Part shown: piece by piece, positions 23,601-37,411 of the stretch
Layout of the letters: each line of letters begins with the position of its first letter
Position numbering within the stretch: position 1 is the first letter of the stretch
Origin: Pyrenopolyporus hunteri
Lineage: Eukaryota > Ascomycota > Sordariomycetes > Xylariales > Hypoxylaceae
Assembly (NCBI GenBank): GCA_902806595.1
Contig: CADCXC010000038.1
Span: forward strand, 4,712,001 to 4,776,000
Direction: 5' to 3'
Length of the DNA stretch: 64,000 bases
Translations under genes and position numbers: made by a program
The notes under the pieces: generated by a model
What the model saw: only the letters and a program-made list of their open reading frames with translations
Databases searched by the model: none
What the model was told of the DNA's origin: nothing

Positions 23601-24902
23601 TTAAATATTTAAAATTCGAATTAAATATAAAAATTACCTTAAAAATTTTAAAATAATAAAAAAATTTTTATTATTAAAATTAAAACGAAGATTAAAACGT
23701 AAATTACGTCGTAAAAATTTAATTTAATAAAAAAAAATAATAACGTATTAAATACGAACGATAAATTATTAATTATAAAAAAATTAAAAACGATTATTAA
23801 ATAAACGATTTATAATATTAATAATACGATATCGAAAATAATTCGATAAAAATTATCGACGTTTATAAATTTAATTTTTTTTAATTTTTTATTTATATTA
23901 ATATTATAAAATAAAAAATTATTAAACGTTTTTAAATTATAATATAAATACGATTCGACGTAAATATCGAAAAATAAATTATATTTTTTTCGATTCGATA
24001 TATAAATATTTTTTATATTAACGTATTAAATTATTTTAATTTTATTTTTAATAATTTATTATTATTTTATTTTAATAATTTACGTAATAATAAAAAATTT
24101 AATAAAAATTTAATAATTTTTACGTTATTTTTATTTATATAAATATTTCGTTACATTAATACGATTTTTAATTTCGAACGTAATTAACGTAATATAATTT
24201 ATAAATCATTTAACGTAAAACTTTTAAAACGTTTTTAACATTTTTTTATAATTTCTTTAATTATTTAAACGTATAATTTATTTTTATTCGTAATTTTTAA
24301 ATTTATTATAATAAATAATATTTACGTCGTTTTTAACTAAAAAATAATAAATTACGGATCGATTTTTTTTTATTTTACCGTTATATAATCGAAATATTTA
24401 AAGAAAAAAACGACGATAAAACGACTAAAAATAAATTTAATTAAATCTTTAAATTTATTTATATTTTTTTATTCGACACAATTAAACTCTTTTTTACGAA
24501 TTTATATTTAAATTAAATTTTTAATTTTTTACGATATAATAAATATAAAAAATTAAAAAAAAATTTTTTAAAAAAATAAATCGATATTTTATTATAAATA
24601 AAATGATATTATATAAAGAAAATATTAATATCGCGTATATTATTACGATAAAAATCTTTTATATTATCGTAATAATAACTTTTTTTAATTTTATTGATTT
24701 ATATTATTAATTTTAATAATATTAATTAATATTAATAAATACGTACGTAAATAAAATTAAAAAAAATAATAATAAAAATAATAATAAATAAATGAAATTA
24801 ATATATTATAATTATTTAAAAAAAATTATTTAATAAAAAAATCGTAAAAAATTTTCTTTTATATAAATAAAAATATATAAATATTTTTTTAAAATATATA
24901 TT
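20633..24902 (+). mobile_element. D2: second, 5'-shortened D copy in tandem with D1
   Basis: Begins TTTCGTAAAGTTTTTTATAT immediately after the D1 terminal repeat and follows D1 from its 16.25-kb point to the 3' end. Its own terminal repeat (about 24690-24902) is split by element E and resumes at 29368-29411 (ACGAAATAATATATATATAA). The order D1, LTR, D2, LTR suggests tandem or recombinant copies sharing an LTR. Heavily RIP-mutated, with no open frame. Confidence 0.6.
24898..24902. repeat. 5-bp target-site duplication (left) of element E
   Basis: ATATT directly precedes the 5' LTR of E. The same five bases follow the 3' LTR at 29368-29372, and the D2 terminal repeat continues across the pair. 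Confidence 0.7.
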
Positions 24903-25114
24903 TATTAAGAGATAATAAAGATAACGTAATAACGGAATTATTACGACTTTATTACGGCTTATATAAAAAGTAGATTTTTTTTTAAATTTAAAAAAGAATA
25001 AATGTTATTAATTTAATTACTTTATAATATACGGTCGTTTTTAACGTTTGTCGAATTCGTATTTTTTACGTAGGTATTTTATGTATAATATTTATTATAA
25101 ATTTTTTTTTAATA
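24903..25114 (+). repeat. 5' LTR of element E (212 bp)
   Basis: Starts TATTAAGAGATAATAAAG (TGTTA before RIP is likely) and ends TTTAATA (CA before RIP is likely). It aligns end to end, at equal length, with 29156-29367. Shared core: ATTACGACTTTATTACGG and TATACGGTCGTTTTTAACG. Confidence 0.85.
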
Positions 25115-26059
25115 ATATAACGTTTTTTTTAATTATATAAACCGTTTATAAAAAAACGAATTTAATATAATATCGCGGCGAAATTATCGAAAATATAAAG
25201 TTATAAATTAACGAAAAAAATATATATTTTATAACTATAATTATTAAAAAAATCGAAGTAAAATAATAACGATTATACGAGAAATTTTTAAAAAAAAAAT
25301 TAATCGCGAAACGATTATAAAAGTCGAAAAGTATTAGTTATACGAAATTTAAAAAAAAATTCGACGCGAAATCGTAATAATTATTACGAAAAATAAAAAA
25401 AAAAAATTTATTTTAATTTAACGGTAAAAATTTATATATTAATATACGATTATAACGTAAAATCGAATCGAATTAATAGTTAATTTAATAGGATTATTTA
25501 TTATTACGTAATTATTAAATTAAAAAAAATAAATAAAAATTTCATAATAATTTCGTTAAAAGTTTAAATAATAATTAAACGATTAAATAAAAATCGTAAA
25601 AATTTTACTTCGAAATTATAACGATATAATAATTTGATTTAAATTAATAAAATTTTTATAAAATCGAAATTAATTTGTTATAATTTCGAAAAAATTTTAA
25701 AATAAGTTTAATAATTATTCGTTATCATCGTTAAAAAATAATAGGGAGTTTATTTCGTAATAAATTAACGGCGCGATTATTTTAAACGAAAAAATTTATA
25801 ATTTAATTACGAAAATTTATATTAAAAATTATTATCGAACGAATTTTATAATAAAAAAATAACGAAGTTATTATTTTATACGAAATTTCGAAAAAGTTTA
25901 TAATATAAAATTATAAAAATTTATATTAAAATTATTATTTAATAAGTTTCGTAACGTTACGAAAATGTTATTTTAAATATATTTTAAAAAATTTAAAAAT
26001 TATTATTTAACGAATTTTACGATAAATAAAATATAAAGATTTTATTTTAAATAAAGTTT

Positions 26060-26400
26060 TATTAAAAAAGTTCGTAATTCGATTACGAAAATTTAATTTA
26101 TAAAAAAAAAATAACTCGTAATTCGGTTACGAAAATTTATTTTAAATTTATTTTTAAAAAAGTTTATAACTTAGTTACGAAAATTTAATTTATAAAAAAA
26201 AAATAATTTTATAATACGATTATAAAATTTTTTTCGAAAGTTTTAAAAAAGTTTACGATTCGATTACGAAAATTTAATTTATAAAAAAAAATAATTTATA
26301 ATTTAATTATAAAAATTTATTGTAAATTTTTTTTATTTAAAAAAGTTTACGGTTTAATTACGAGGATTTAATTTACGAAAAATTTATATCGAAATTTATT
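26060..26400. repeat. Degenerate tandem repeat inside element E
   Basis: About five imperfect units of roughly 60 bp, each carrying AAAAAGTTTAYRAYTYRRTTACGAAAAT-type sequence followed by TTAATTTATAAAAAAA. They lie in the part of E where gag or a 5' untranslated region would be expected, and probably represent a repetitive protein segment or leader before RIP. Confidence 0.5.
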
Positions 26401-27204
26401 ATTCGATAAATTTCGTAATAAAAAAATTACGATAATATTAATGTAAATAAATTTTCGAAAAAACTCGTAATATAATATTAAACGGATTTATATTAAAATT
26501 ATTATTTAATAAAACGTTATTTTAAAAAAATTTTAAAAAACTTTAAAATTATTATTTAAAAGATTTTATAACGAGATAATTATAAAAATGTTGATTTAAA
26601 AAAATTTTAAAAAAATCGTAATACGATTTCGAAAAATTAAATTAAATAAATCGTTACGAATTAATATTAAAGTAATAAACCTATATTTAATCGATATAAA
26701 GTAAAAAAATAACCGCGTATTAATTACGAAATAATAGTAAAATAATATCGAAATAATAACGTAAATTATATTTATATATCGGTAAAATTATTACGATATA
26801 TTAACGATATAATATAAAAGATAATAAATAAATATTTTATCGAAATTATTTAATAAAATAAATTACGAAATAATTACGATTTAATAATTATTTTATAAAT
26901 AATATTATAATTATATAATTTATTATTAATAAAGTAATAATTAATTTAACTTTTATTTAATTTAAATATCGTTAAAAAAGTTATTAATTAAATTTTCGTT
27001 AAAATTTAAATTCGTATTAAAATTTATATTCGAATTATCGCGATTTAATTACGATTTCGTAACGAAATTTTTTTTTTCGATATATATATATTTAATGGGA
27101 TTAATTATTTATAAATCGATATCGATTAATAAAAATATCGTAATAAATAAAAAATAAATTTACGAAAATTTTTAATATAAATTTAAAAAAGTTAATAATT
27201 TAAA

Positions 27205-27981
27205 ATATTATTATATATATTATTTATTTTTATTATCGAATTTTTATTTATATTATTAATATAAAAAGTATATTTTTTATTTTTTTATTCGGCCTTATTA
27301 ACGGATTTTTATATAAAAATATAATAAATTAAATAGTTTTTTTAAAAACGGGTATATTTTTTTAATTAAATTTTTTATATATATTAAATTTTTCATAATT
27401 TTTATCATTTATATTATTATATTTTATTTATTTTAAAAATGTAAAATATAAAAATTACATCGTTAATTTCGCGTTAATTAAGCTTTTTAATGGTATAAAT
27501 TTTATATTAATATATATTTTATTTTAAAAGTTATTTAAATATATATTTAATTTTATATAAATATTTAAAGGTGTTAAAAAATGTTGAAAGGGTATACGAT
27601 CGTAAAAAGGGATTATATAACTATCTCGAGTTATTATTTATACTTTTAATATCCGTATAAAATTGAATATATATTCGAATAATTTTTAAAATAAAATATA
27701 TATCGATATAAAATTTATATTATTAAAAAAGTTTAATTAAAACGAAAATAACGATGTAATTTTTATATTTTATATTTTTAAAATAAACGGAATATAATAA
27801 AATATATAATAAAATGTACGTAATTAAATTAATTGAAAAAAGGTATAAAATATATATTATATATTAATACGATTATACGTAAATTTATATATAGGGTTAT
27901 TAAATATAATAAATATTTTAATGTATTAATAATGTAAATAAAACTCGATAATAAAATATAATAATATATATAATAATACTT
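27205..27981 (+). mobile_element. F1: foldback TIR element inside E
   Basis: 777 bp flanked by exact 10-bp direct repeats ATAATTTAAA (27195-27204 and 27982-27991). The ends are inverted over ~55 bp (TATTATCGA...TATTAATA against TATTAATAATG...CGATAATA). A second inverted block of ~150 bp (about 27430-27590 against 27640-27800, ATTACATCGTTA matching TAACGATGTAAT) leaves a short centre near 27600. Long inverted ends and a 9-11-bp duplication are typical of Mutator-like (MULE) non-autonomous elements. No transposase frame is present. F2 has the same orientation; F3 and F4 are reversed. Confidence 0.8.
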
Positions 27982-29155
27982 ATAATTTAAATAATAAAAT
28001 GAAATTTATTTAAAAATTATTTTAAAATAATTACGATATTTTTTTAAACGATTAATTAATTATTAATAATAGATTCGATATAAATTAATTACGAAGTAAT
28101 AATACGAAAATTTTTCGCGATATTTTTAAACGTTATTAAACGATATTTTTTACGTTTATTTTTAAACGTTTTTAAACGAATATTTCGTATCGAAATTAAT
28201 ATATTAAATTAATTTTTTTCATATTATAATTCTTTTCGTATTATTAATTTAAAACGGTTTAATTTCGTTATATCGATATTATCGACGTAAATATAATTAT
28301 ATAATTTTTAATCGATTACGGTAAATATATTATAAAATTATAATTCGATTAATAAAAACGATAGAAAAAAATTTAAAATAAAATATATAAAAAAATAAAT
28401 TTTTTTATTAATTCGATAAATTTTATATTTTACGAAAATAATTATGTCGTAAAAAGTTAATAATTAAATAAATAACGATTATAATATTTATTTTTAAATA
28501 TTTAACAATATTTTACATTTATTTCGACGGTTTATTTAATTAAATAATTAAAATATCGATAATAAAATATATCGAAATTAATTAAATCGTTATTTATTTT
28601 CGCGAAAACGTAATAATTAAATCGTTATATTTATTTCGAAAAAAAATAATTAAAAAAAAATAATTCGATAAATAATTCGAAAAAAAATCGTAAATATATA
28701 TAATAAATTATCGATATCGAAAAAAATAACGAAAGATAGCGGTAAATTTACGTAAATTTCTATAAATTTTTTTATAATTAAACGGGCGAAATACTTACGA
28801 TTTTATAATAAAATCGAAACGATAATAAACGAAAAATCCCGGAAAAATTATAAATTTTTTAATACGAAAAATTTTACGCGAATTAAAATAAAATACCGAC
28901 GATATCGTAACGAAATTATTATAAAAAAACGATTATAAAAATAAAAAGTTATAAAATTATATATTATTAAAATAAATTAAAAACTTTTATAAAAAAATGT
29001 AAAGTAATTATAAATAAAATTATAACGAAAAAACGGTTACGATATAAAATACCTTTTTTAAATAAAAATTAATTATTTTATTATAAAAGTAAAAATTAAC
29101 TTCGAACGACTTCGAATAATTTTAAAAACGAAATTACGATAAAAAAAACTAATTT

Positions 29156-29367
29156 TATTAAAAAATAATAAAAATAACGTAATAACGAAATTATTACGAC
29201 TTTATTACGGTTTATATAAAAAGTAAAGTTTTTTTTAAATTTAAAAAAAAATAAATGTTATTAATTTAATTACTTTATAATATACGGTCGTTTTTAACGT
29301 TTATCGAATTCGTATTTTTTATATAATTATTTTATATATAATATTTATTATAAGTTTTTTTTTAATA
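29156..29367 (+). repeat. 3' LTR of element E (212 bp)
   Basis: Direct repeat of 24903-25114 with the same length and order. The differences appear to be mostly transitions consistent with RIP. Followed by the target duplication ATATT (29368-29372) and the rest of the D2 terminal repeat. Confidence 0.85.
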
Positions 29368-30222
29368 ATATTACGAAATAATATATATATAAATTAATCG
29401 ATTATTATTAATAAATTTTTTATTAATATAATAAATTTATTTTATATTAAAAAATCGAATAAATTTAGTTAATTTAATTTACGTATAATGAAAATTTTTA
29501 TAAAAAATAAAAAATATAATTATAAAAATTAAATTATAAAAAACGTTAAAAAAAGTTTTTCTTTTACGAAATTTTTTAAATTTTATAAAAACTTTTATTT
29601 CGAATTTTAATAAAAATAATTTTATAAAAGTTTTAAATATTTTCGTACGATAATTTGTTTTATATGAAAAAAAAAAATTATTTTCGAAAATTTATCATTT
29701 TTTATTTTTATTAAATATAATAAAAAAAATAATCGAAATTCTTTTATATAATAAATTATAACTTTAATAAAAATATATAAATTTATTAAAATAAATATTT
29801 ATATAATAATAAAAATAATATACGTAATAATTATAAAATATTAAATTAAATTATATAATAAATAAATAAATAATTTTTATCGATAAAAATTTATAATAAT
29901 ATTATATTATTAATAAAATATTATAAAATATTTATTTTATTTTATATATTATATTATAATAAAATTTATAAATGATATAAATTTATTTATTATCGATTAT
30001 AATTCGAAAAAATTATAAAAAATTTAAAAAAAAATTTAAATTAAATATTAAAAATAAATTTATATATTTTATTTATACGTATAATTTTATTATAAAATTT
30101 ATATTTTTAAAAAATTATAAATTAAATTTAATAAAAAATATTAAAAATTTAAAAGTTTAATTAAATAAAAAATAAAAACAAAAATATAAAAATATATATT
30201 ATTTAAATTAATTATATTTAAA

Positions 30223-31008
30223 AAAATTAATATTCGTATTATTAATATATTTTTAATATCGAGCTTTTATTCGTATTATTAATATAAAAAATATATTTTC
30301 TACTTTTTATTCGACTTTATTAACGAATTCCCATATAAAAATGCAATAAATTAAATAATTTTTTCGAAAACGGGTACGCTTTTTAATTAAATTTTTTATA
30401 CATATTAAATTACATATACCTTCTACCATATATTTCATTATATATCCCACTATATATTTTATTATATCCCATTTATTTTAAAGATGTAAAATATAAAAAA
30501 TAAATCGCTAATTTCGCTTTAATTAAACTTTTTTAATAATATAAATTTCGTATCGATATATATATTATATTGAAAATTATTTAAATATATATTTAATTTT
30601 ATACGGGTATTAAAAAAATATACGACCGTAAAAAAAATCATATAATCACCCCTAAAGTTATTACTTATACTTTTAAATTAACTTTATATTTAAATAACTT
30701 TTAAAATAAAACATACATCGATATAAAGTTTATACCATTAAAAAAATTTAAATAAAACGAAATTAACGATATTTTTTTTATATTTTATATTTTTAAAATA
30801 AGTGGAATATAATAAAATCTATAATAAAATATATAATAAAAACTATATATAATTAAATTAATTAAAAAAAGCATATAATATACATTATATATTAATACGA
30901 TTATACGTAAATTTATATATAAGGTTATTAAATATAATATATATTTTAATATATTAATAATACGGATAAAACTCGATATTAAAAATAAATAATATAAATA
31001 TTAATTTT
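30223..31008 (+). mobile_element. F2: foldback TIR element inside X3
   Basis: 786 bp flanked by exact 10-bp direct repeats TATATTTAAA (30213-30222 and 31009-31018). Same internal order as F1: inverted ends with TATTAATATAAAAA, a block with TAATTTCGCTTTAATTAAAC, a centre near 30630, and the complementary half with CGAAATTAACGATAT. No coding capacity. Confidence 0.8.
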
Positions 31009-31366
31009 TATATTTAAATGAAATTATAACGTTTTAAAAATAAAAAATTTTTATTTAAAAATTATTCGAAACGTAATAATATTCGAAATAATAATATAAT
31101 ATATATAATTATAAAATAATTAAATTAAATTTAATATAATCGAAATATTTAAAAAATAATTAAATAAAATATATAAAATAATTTTTATCGTATAATTTAA
31201 AATCGAAATAAAATATTTTTTAATAAATTTATATTTAAATAAAAAAATTATAAATTTCGAATTTAAAATTTACATAATATAAATAAATAATATTATAACA
31301 AATATATATTTTAAAATTAAAAAAAAATAACTTTTCGATATAATAAAAAATTAAAATTAAAAAAAA

Positions 31367-32198
31367 AACATTATTATATATATTATTATATTTTATTATT
31401 AAATTTTATTTACATTATTAATACATTAAAATATTTATTATATTTAATAATTTTATATATAAATTTACGTATAATCGCATTAATATATAATATATATTTT
31501 ATATTGTTTTTAATTAATTTAATTACTTATATTTTATTATATATTTTATTATATATTTTATTATATATTTTATTATATATTTTATTATATATTTTATTAT
31601 ATATTTTATTATATATTTTATTATATTTTATTTATTTTAAAAATGTAAAATATAAATATTATATCGTTAATTTCGTTTTAATTAAACGTTTTTAATAATA
31701 TAAATTTTATATCGATATATACTTTATTTTAAAAATTAATTTTATACATATATTTTAAACTATTAAAAAATGTTAAAAAAATATACGACGGTAAAAAAAA
31801 ATTATATAATTACTTCGAATTATTATTTACACTTTTAAATATTTATATAAAATTAACTTTATATTTAAATAACTTTTAAAATAAAATATACATCGATATA
31901 AAATTTATACTATTAAAAAAAATTAATTAACGCGAAATTAACGATATAATTTTTATATTTTACATTTTTAAAATAAATAAAATATAATAATATTTATAAT
32001 AAAAATTATAAAGAATTTAAAATATATAAAAAATTTAATTAAAAAAACGTACCCGTCCTCGAAAAAATGATTTAATTTATTACATTTTTATATATAAATC
32101 CATTAATTAAGCCGAATAAAAAGTAAAAAATATACTTTTTATATTAATAATATAAATAAAAATCCGATAATAAAAATAAATAATATATATAATAATAT
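31367..32198 (-). mobile_element. F3: foldback TIR element inside X3
   Basis: 832 bp, reversed relative to F1 and F2. Flanking 10-bp repeats are TTAAAAAAAA (31357-31366) and TTAAGAAAAA (32199-32208), differing by one RIP-type G-to-A change. It contains an expanded 12-bp array (TATATTTTATTA, about eight units, 31528-31625) that makes it longer than its relatives. Ends and centre match F4. Confidence 0.75.
31528..31625. repeat. 12-bp tandem array inside F3
   Basis: About eight nearly perfect units of TATATTTTATTA; the other F copies hold only two or three. The short open frame across it (repeating YILL) is a consequence of the array, not a gene. Confidence 0.85.
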
Positions 32199-32514
32199 TT
32201 AAGAAAAATATCGATATTTTAATTAATAATTAAATTAAACGTTTTAAAATTTAAAAATACGATTATAATATTATAACGTACGTAAATATAAAATTTTTAT
32301 ATTAATTTAAATGTATTTTTTTAATAAAAACGTTTCGAAAATCGTTTTATTAAAATATAAATATAATAAAATTAAAATAATTTCATAAATAAAAATAATA
32401 TTTAAATATTTCATTATTTATAAAAATTACGAAAAAAATTTATTAAATTTAAAAAAATTAAAAATAATAATTAAATAATTATTATAAAAATTATTTTTAA
32501 TATATAAAATAACG

Positions 32515-32690
32515 ATTAATATAATATTATACGTATTAATAAATATATATATAAAATCGAAGTAAAAAAATAATAATAAAAATAATTATAATAAAATAAA
32601 ATTAATATTATATAAATTATTTAAAAAATTAATTTATTAAAAAAATCGTAAAAGAAATTTTTATATAAACGAAAATATATATAATTTAAA
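32515..32690 (+). repeat. D-type terminal repeat, split by X2
   Basis: Matches the left two thirds of the D-end repeat (TATTAATAAATATATATATA, AAATAATAATAAAAATAA, TTAATTTATTAAAAAAATCG), then stops at the LINE tail at 32691. The remainder may lie beyond the 5' end of X2 near 46490, where similarity is weak. Confidence 0.45.
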
Positions 32691-32827
<137 letters not shown>

Positions 32828-35800
32828 GTCGTATATTTATATATATATTTTAAAATATAAAAGTATACGATTTTATTATTTAATAATAATTCGAGTAAAA
32901 ATCGTCGATTCGAATAAAATTTATTTCATTATAATTTTTTTTCGATTACGTTATTTAATAATATAAACTTTTTTTAAAAAATTTTAAAAGTTTATTTTTT
33001 AATAAATATAATTAAATTTAATAAAAAAATTATTTAAAATTTTTTTATTTTTTTTATTTAATTTTTTTTGGTTTTTTTTTAAAGTCGTTTAAAAGTTAAA
33101 ATATTTTATAACCGTTCGTTTAATAAGTTTTTAATTATAATTATCGCTTTTTAAAATAATTTTATTATAATTTTTATATTTTTATTTTTTATTTAAAAGA
33201 TTATTTTTTATTAATTAAAAAAGTTCGTATCGGTTTTAATTATTTAATATTATTTATTTAAATTAATATTTTTTCGTAAATTTTTATAAATAGTTTTTTT
33301 TATTATTTTTTTCGTATTTATTTAATTATTTAATTATTTATTTTCGATATATATTATGTATTATTATTTATTGTTTTTTTTATCGAAATATATATCGTTA
33401 TTTCGTAAAAAATCTTTTATTATTTTTCGATAATATATATAACGTATATTCGATTTATAACCGTTAAAATGCGATTTATTATCGATAAATTTATAAAATT
33501 TAATTATTTTTTCGAACGAGCGTCGATAATATTTTATAAACGATATCGTCGATAATATTAATTTTATTTTTTCGTAAACTTTTTTTTTTATTTTTATTAT
33601 ATTTTTATAATATTAATTTAATTTTTTATAAAATATTTCGAATATATAAAATAATATTATTATTTTTAAAGTTTTTTTTAAAATAAATTACGGCGGTTTT
33701 TATATTATAAATTTTCGAAATTTATCATAATTTCGATAATGTCGATTCTTTATATTTTATAACAATAAAAATCGAAATATACGAAATTATATTTCGTTTA
33801 ATATATAAATTTATAATAACCGAAGAAATTTATCGAAGTAATTTTTTAATTAAAAAATATATCGTTATATAAAAATTCGTTTATATATAATAAATTTAAC
33901 GGTAACGATAATATTTTTTAAAACGATATTTTAAAAATTTATATTTAATTATTAATAATTTTATTTTTTTATTATATAATATTAATATTAATTATTTATA
34001 AATTACGAAATATTATCGATAATTAATCGAAACGCGAAAATATCGTTTATTATTTAATAATTTTAATTATCGTAAATAAAATCGAATTAAAATTAAATTT
34101 TAAATAAATTTAAAAAAGGTTTTAATACGAGAGTTCGAAATAAAAAAAGTTTAAATGTTTTTAAATATTTTTTTTATTAAATAAAAAACTTTTTATTTAT
34201 TAAAAAAATTTTAACGTTTTCGAAAAAAACGATAAATATTATAATATTAATTTATTTATAAATTAAATAAATATTTTATTGTTTATAATATTAATTTATT
34301 TAAAAATATTTAATTATTTAAATTTATTTTTATAATATTTAATGTTAAATATTTTACGATTTCGTTTCGTTATTTTTTTTAATATATTATTTTATTTTTT
34401 TAAGTTTATGTTTTTCGTAAATTATTTTCCTCGGTATTATTTTTAATATTATTTTATATATTAAAAGTAATTTCTTTTATAAGAACTATTTAAATATTAT
34501 TTTTATTTTTTTTAAATTTAATGAAAATTTTTTATAATTTTATAAATAATAAAAGTTTTAGATTTTATTTTCGTTTATAAAATAAATTTAATTTTATCGT
34601 ATTTCGAATAATTTATAATTATATAATATATCGTTTTATATTCTTTATATTTATATTTTAACGAAACGACTTTTAAAATTTTTTTTAAATAAAACGTCTG
34701 TAAATTTATTTTTTTAATTTATATTTATAGTAATGTAAAAATTTTATATTTCTATACGTTATAATATTACGATTATATTTATAAATTTTAAAAAAGTATA
34801 TTTATTACGATTATATTTTATATACGTAAAATCTTAAAATATTCGATTTATTTATCGATTATAATATCGATAATATTATTTTTAATTATTCTTTTTTTAA
34901 TAATTTTTTTTAATTTTATTATTAATTTTATTTTTATTTTTCGTTATTTTAAAAAATTTCTTTTTTAATTTTATAATTTAATAATTATAATTTAATTTTA
35001 ATATTTATGTTTTTTATAATTTTAATGAATTTTATTATACGTATTTTAAATTTAAAATTTATAATTTTTTTATTTAAATATAAATTTATTAAAAAATATT
35101 TTAATTTATTTTTAAATTGAATAATAAATGTTATTTTATATGTTTCGTTTATTTTTTAAAGTATTTTAATTACGTTAAATTTAATTTAATGATTATATTT
35201 TTTACGCGGTTATTTTATAAAAGTATATATTATATAATTATTTCGAATATTATCGCGTTTTTAATAATTTTAATATAGATTTTTTTCGTTATTAAAGTAT
35301 TATAATTTTATATAAAAACCGTACATTTAATTAATATATATTTTTTCTTTTTTATTTTTATTTTTATAATTTTTAAATATCGCTTTTATTTTAAATTTTT
35401 ATTTAATTATATTATTTAAAAATTTAATATTTTTTATCGTGTTAAATATATAATTTTTTAAGCGTATAAGTTTCGTAATTAAAGCGTATATACGAGTAAA
35501 ATATATAAATTTATTTTTATTAAATAAAAAAAATAATTCGTATTTTTTAATTTATTTTTAACATTTAATATACGCGTTTTTTAATTTTTTATAATTTCTT
35601 TTCGAATCGTAATTAACGATAAAAAAGTTTATATCGTTTATAAAATTTATTATTAATATTTTTTTATTTTTTAAAGTTTTATATAACGATATAATATATA
35701 AAATAAAAAAATTAAAGAATATAAAAAATTTTATAATATTTCGTTTATATTTAATATTATTATAAATTTTTATCGTCGAAAATAAAAATAATTTTTAATT

Positions 35801-37398
35801 TAACGTATAATTTAATTTTAAAATTCTTTTATAATTATAATATATATTATTTTCGTCGATATTATATTATTAAATATTTTCGAAATATTTAATTTTAATA
35901 ATAATATTATCGTTTTATATTTTTATAAAAAAAATTATTTTCGTTATTATACGAATAATTATTTTCGTAGATATATATATTTTATATTTTATTTAATATT
36001 TTAAAAATAAGTTATATTTTTTATTAGCGTTATAATTTATTATATAAAAACCTTTTCGATTATTTTTTTATTGTATTTAATAAAGTTTTAAAAAAATAAA
36101 GTTTTAAAAAAGTTTTTTTTAATTTATTTTTTTAATTTAAACAAAATTATTATATGGGATTATTTAAAAATTTTAAGGTAATATTTTAACTTAAAACTTT
36201 ATAAGATTATGTTAATTAAAGTTTAAAATAAAAGATTTTTATAAATTTTAAAAAAATTTATAAAAAAAGAATTTTTATTCGATGTTTTTTATAATTTAAT
36301 TTTTATAGTTATATTTTTTATTTTTTTTTATATAACTTTTTATTATATTTAAAATAAATTAATTAAGTTTATTCGATTGTTTTTAATATCGAATAAATTA
36401 ACGTCGTTAATAAAAAAAATTTATTAATTAAAAATCGTTTTTTATTTTTTATTTATTATTTATAAAAATCTTTAAAAATTATTTTTTATATTAAATAAAT
36501 ATATATTTTATAATAATTATTAACTTTTAAATTTAATCTTTTTTTAATTTTTAAAATTTAATATTATTACGCGAAATTTTTATTATTATTTTTCGAAAAT
36601 ATATCCGTTTAATTATATTTATTGTTATTTTATATTATTTATTAATAATTTTTAGTTTTTTTTTAATATTATTTCTATTTAATTTTGTTTTATTTTTTTT
36701 CGAATATACGTTATATTAATTTTAATTTATTATATTTTTTCGATTATTATTTAATTATTTTTATTATTAAAAGTTTTTTTTATAACGTAATTATTTACGT
36801 TATTTTTTAAAGTTTTTTTATTAAACGGTGTATATAATTATTTATATCGATTTCGTTTTTAAATTTATTTAAAATTTCGATTTTATAGATTTTAATTTTA
36901 ATTAAAATTTTTTTTATATATTTTATCGACGTGTATTATGCGGGTTTTTTTAGTTTTATTTTTATATTTATTTTAATTTTTTATATCATATAACCGAAGT
37001 TATTTTATTCGAAAAATTTCGAAGTAATATAATTAAATTTAATATCGATTTAAGTTAAATTTAATATTAAATTTTTATATCTGTGAAATTTTTTAATAAT
37101 ATTTTTTTAAAGGTAACGAAAACGAAGTATTAACGTTTCGTTAAATAAAAGATTTTTTTAAAATTATTTTAAATTTTATTTTTTACGTTTTATAATAAAT
37201 AATATACGTTTATATTTTTTATTATTATATTAAAATTTTTCGTATATTTTTATAATATATTTAAAATAAAATGTTTTTTCGATATTTTTTATAATTTTAT
37301 ATATATAAATTAAATTTTAATTTTATAATTTTAAATTATTATTTTTATTATAATTTAATTATAATTTATTTTATTGATTTATTTTATTTTATTTAATA

Positions 37399-37411
37399 TT
37401 TTATTAATATA
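37399..37411. repeat. 13-bp target-site duplication (left) of X
   Basis: TTTTATTAATATA, repeated exactly at 43917-43929. Joining the flanks through one copy restores sequence collinear with X at about 39250, so this is X2 sequence duplicated on insertion of X. Confidence 0.85.

Larger units (their letters stand above)
24903..29367 (+). mobile_element. E: complete LTR retrotransposon, RIP-mutated, carrying F1
   Basis: 4465 bp bounded by two 212-bp direct repeats (24903-25114 and 29156-29367) and flanked by the 5-bp duplication ATATT, inserted in the terminal repeat of D2. Removing F1 (27205-27981 plus its 10-bp duplication) leaves about 3.7 kb, a small element possibly lacking part of pol. 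A purine-rich stretch (ACGATAAAAAAAACTAAT) before the 3' LTR could be the polypurine tract. The first third contains degenerate tandem units (about 26060-26400). All frames are destroyed, so gag/pol content and the Gypsy or Copia assignment cannot be read. Orientation is inferred from the polypurine-like tract only. Confidence 0.75.
29412..32514 (+). mobile_element. X3: internal fragment of LINE-like X, carrying F2 and F3
   Basis: Aligns with X from about 40255 to 42250 once two insertions (F2 and F3) are removed. Landmarks are ATATAATTATAAAAATTAAATTATAAAA against 40360-40390, TTTAATATAATCGAAATATTT against 41515-41535, and CGATTATAATATTA against 41930-41945. It is truncated at both ends. The left edge abuts the end of the D2 terminal repeat, and the right edge meets another D-type terminal repeat at about 32515. 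Mutated throughout. Confidence 0.6.
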
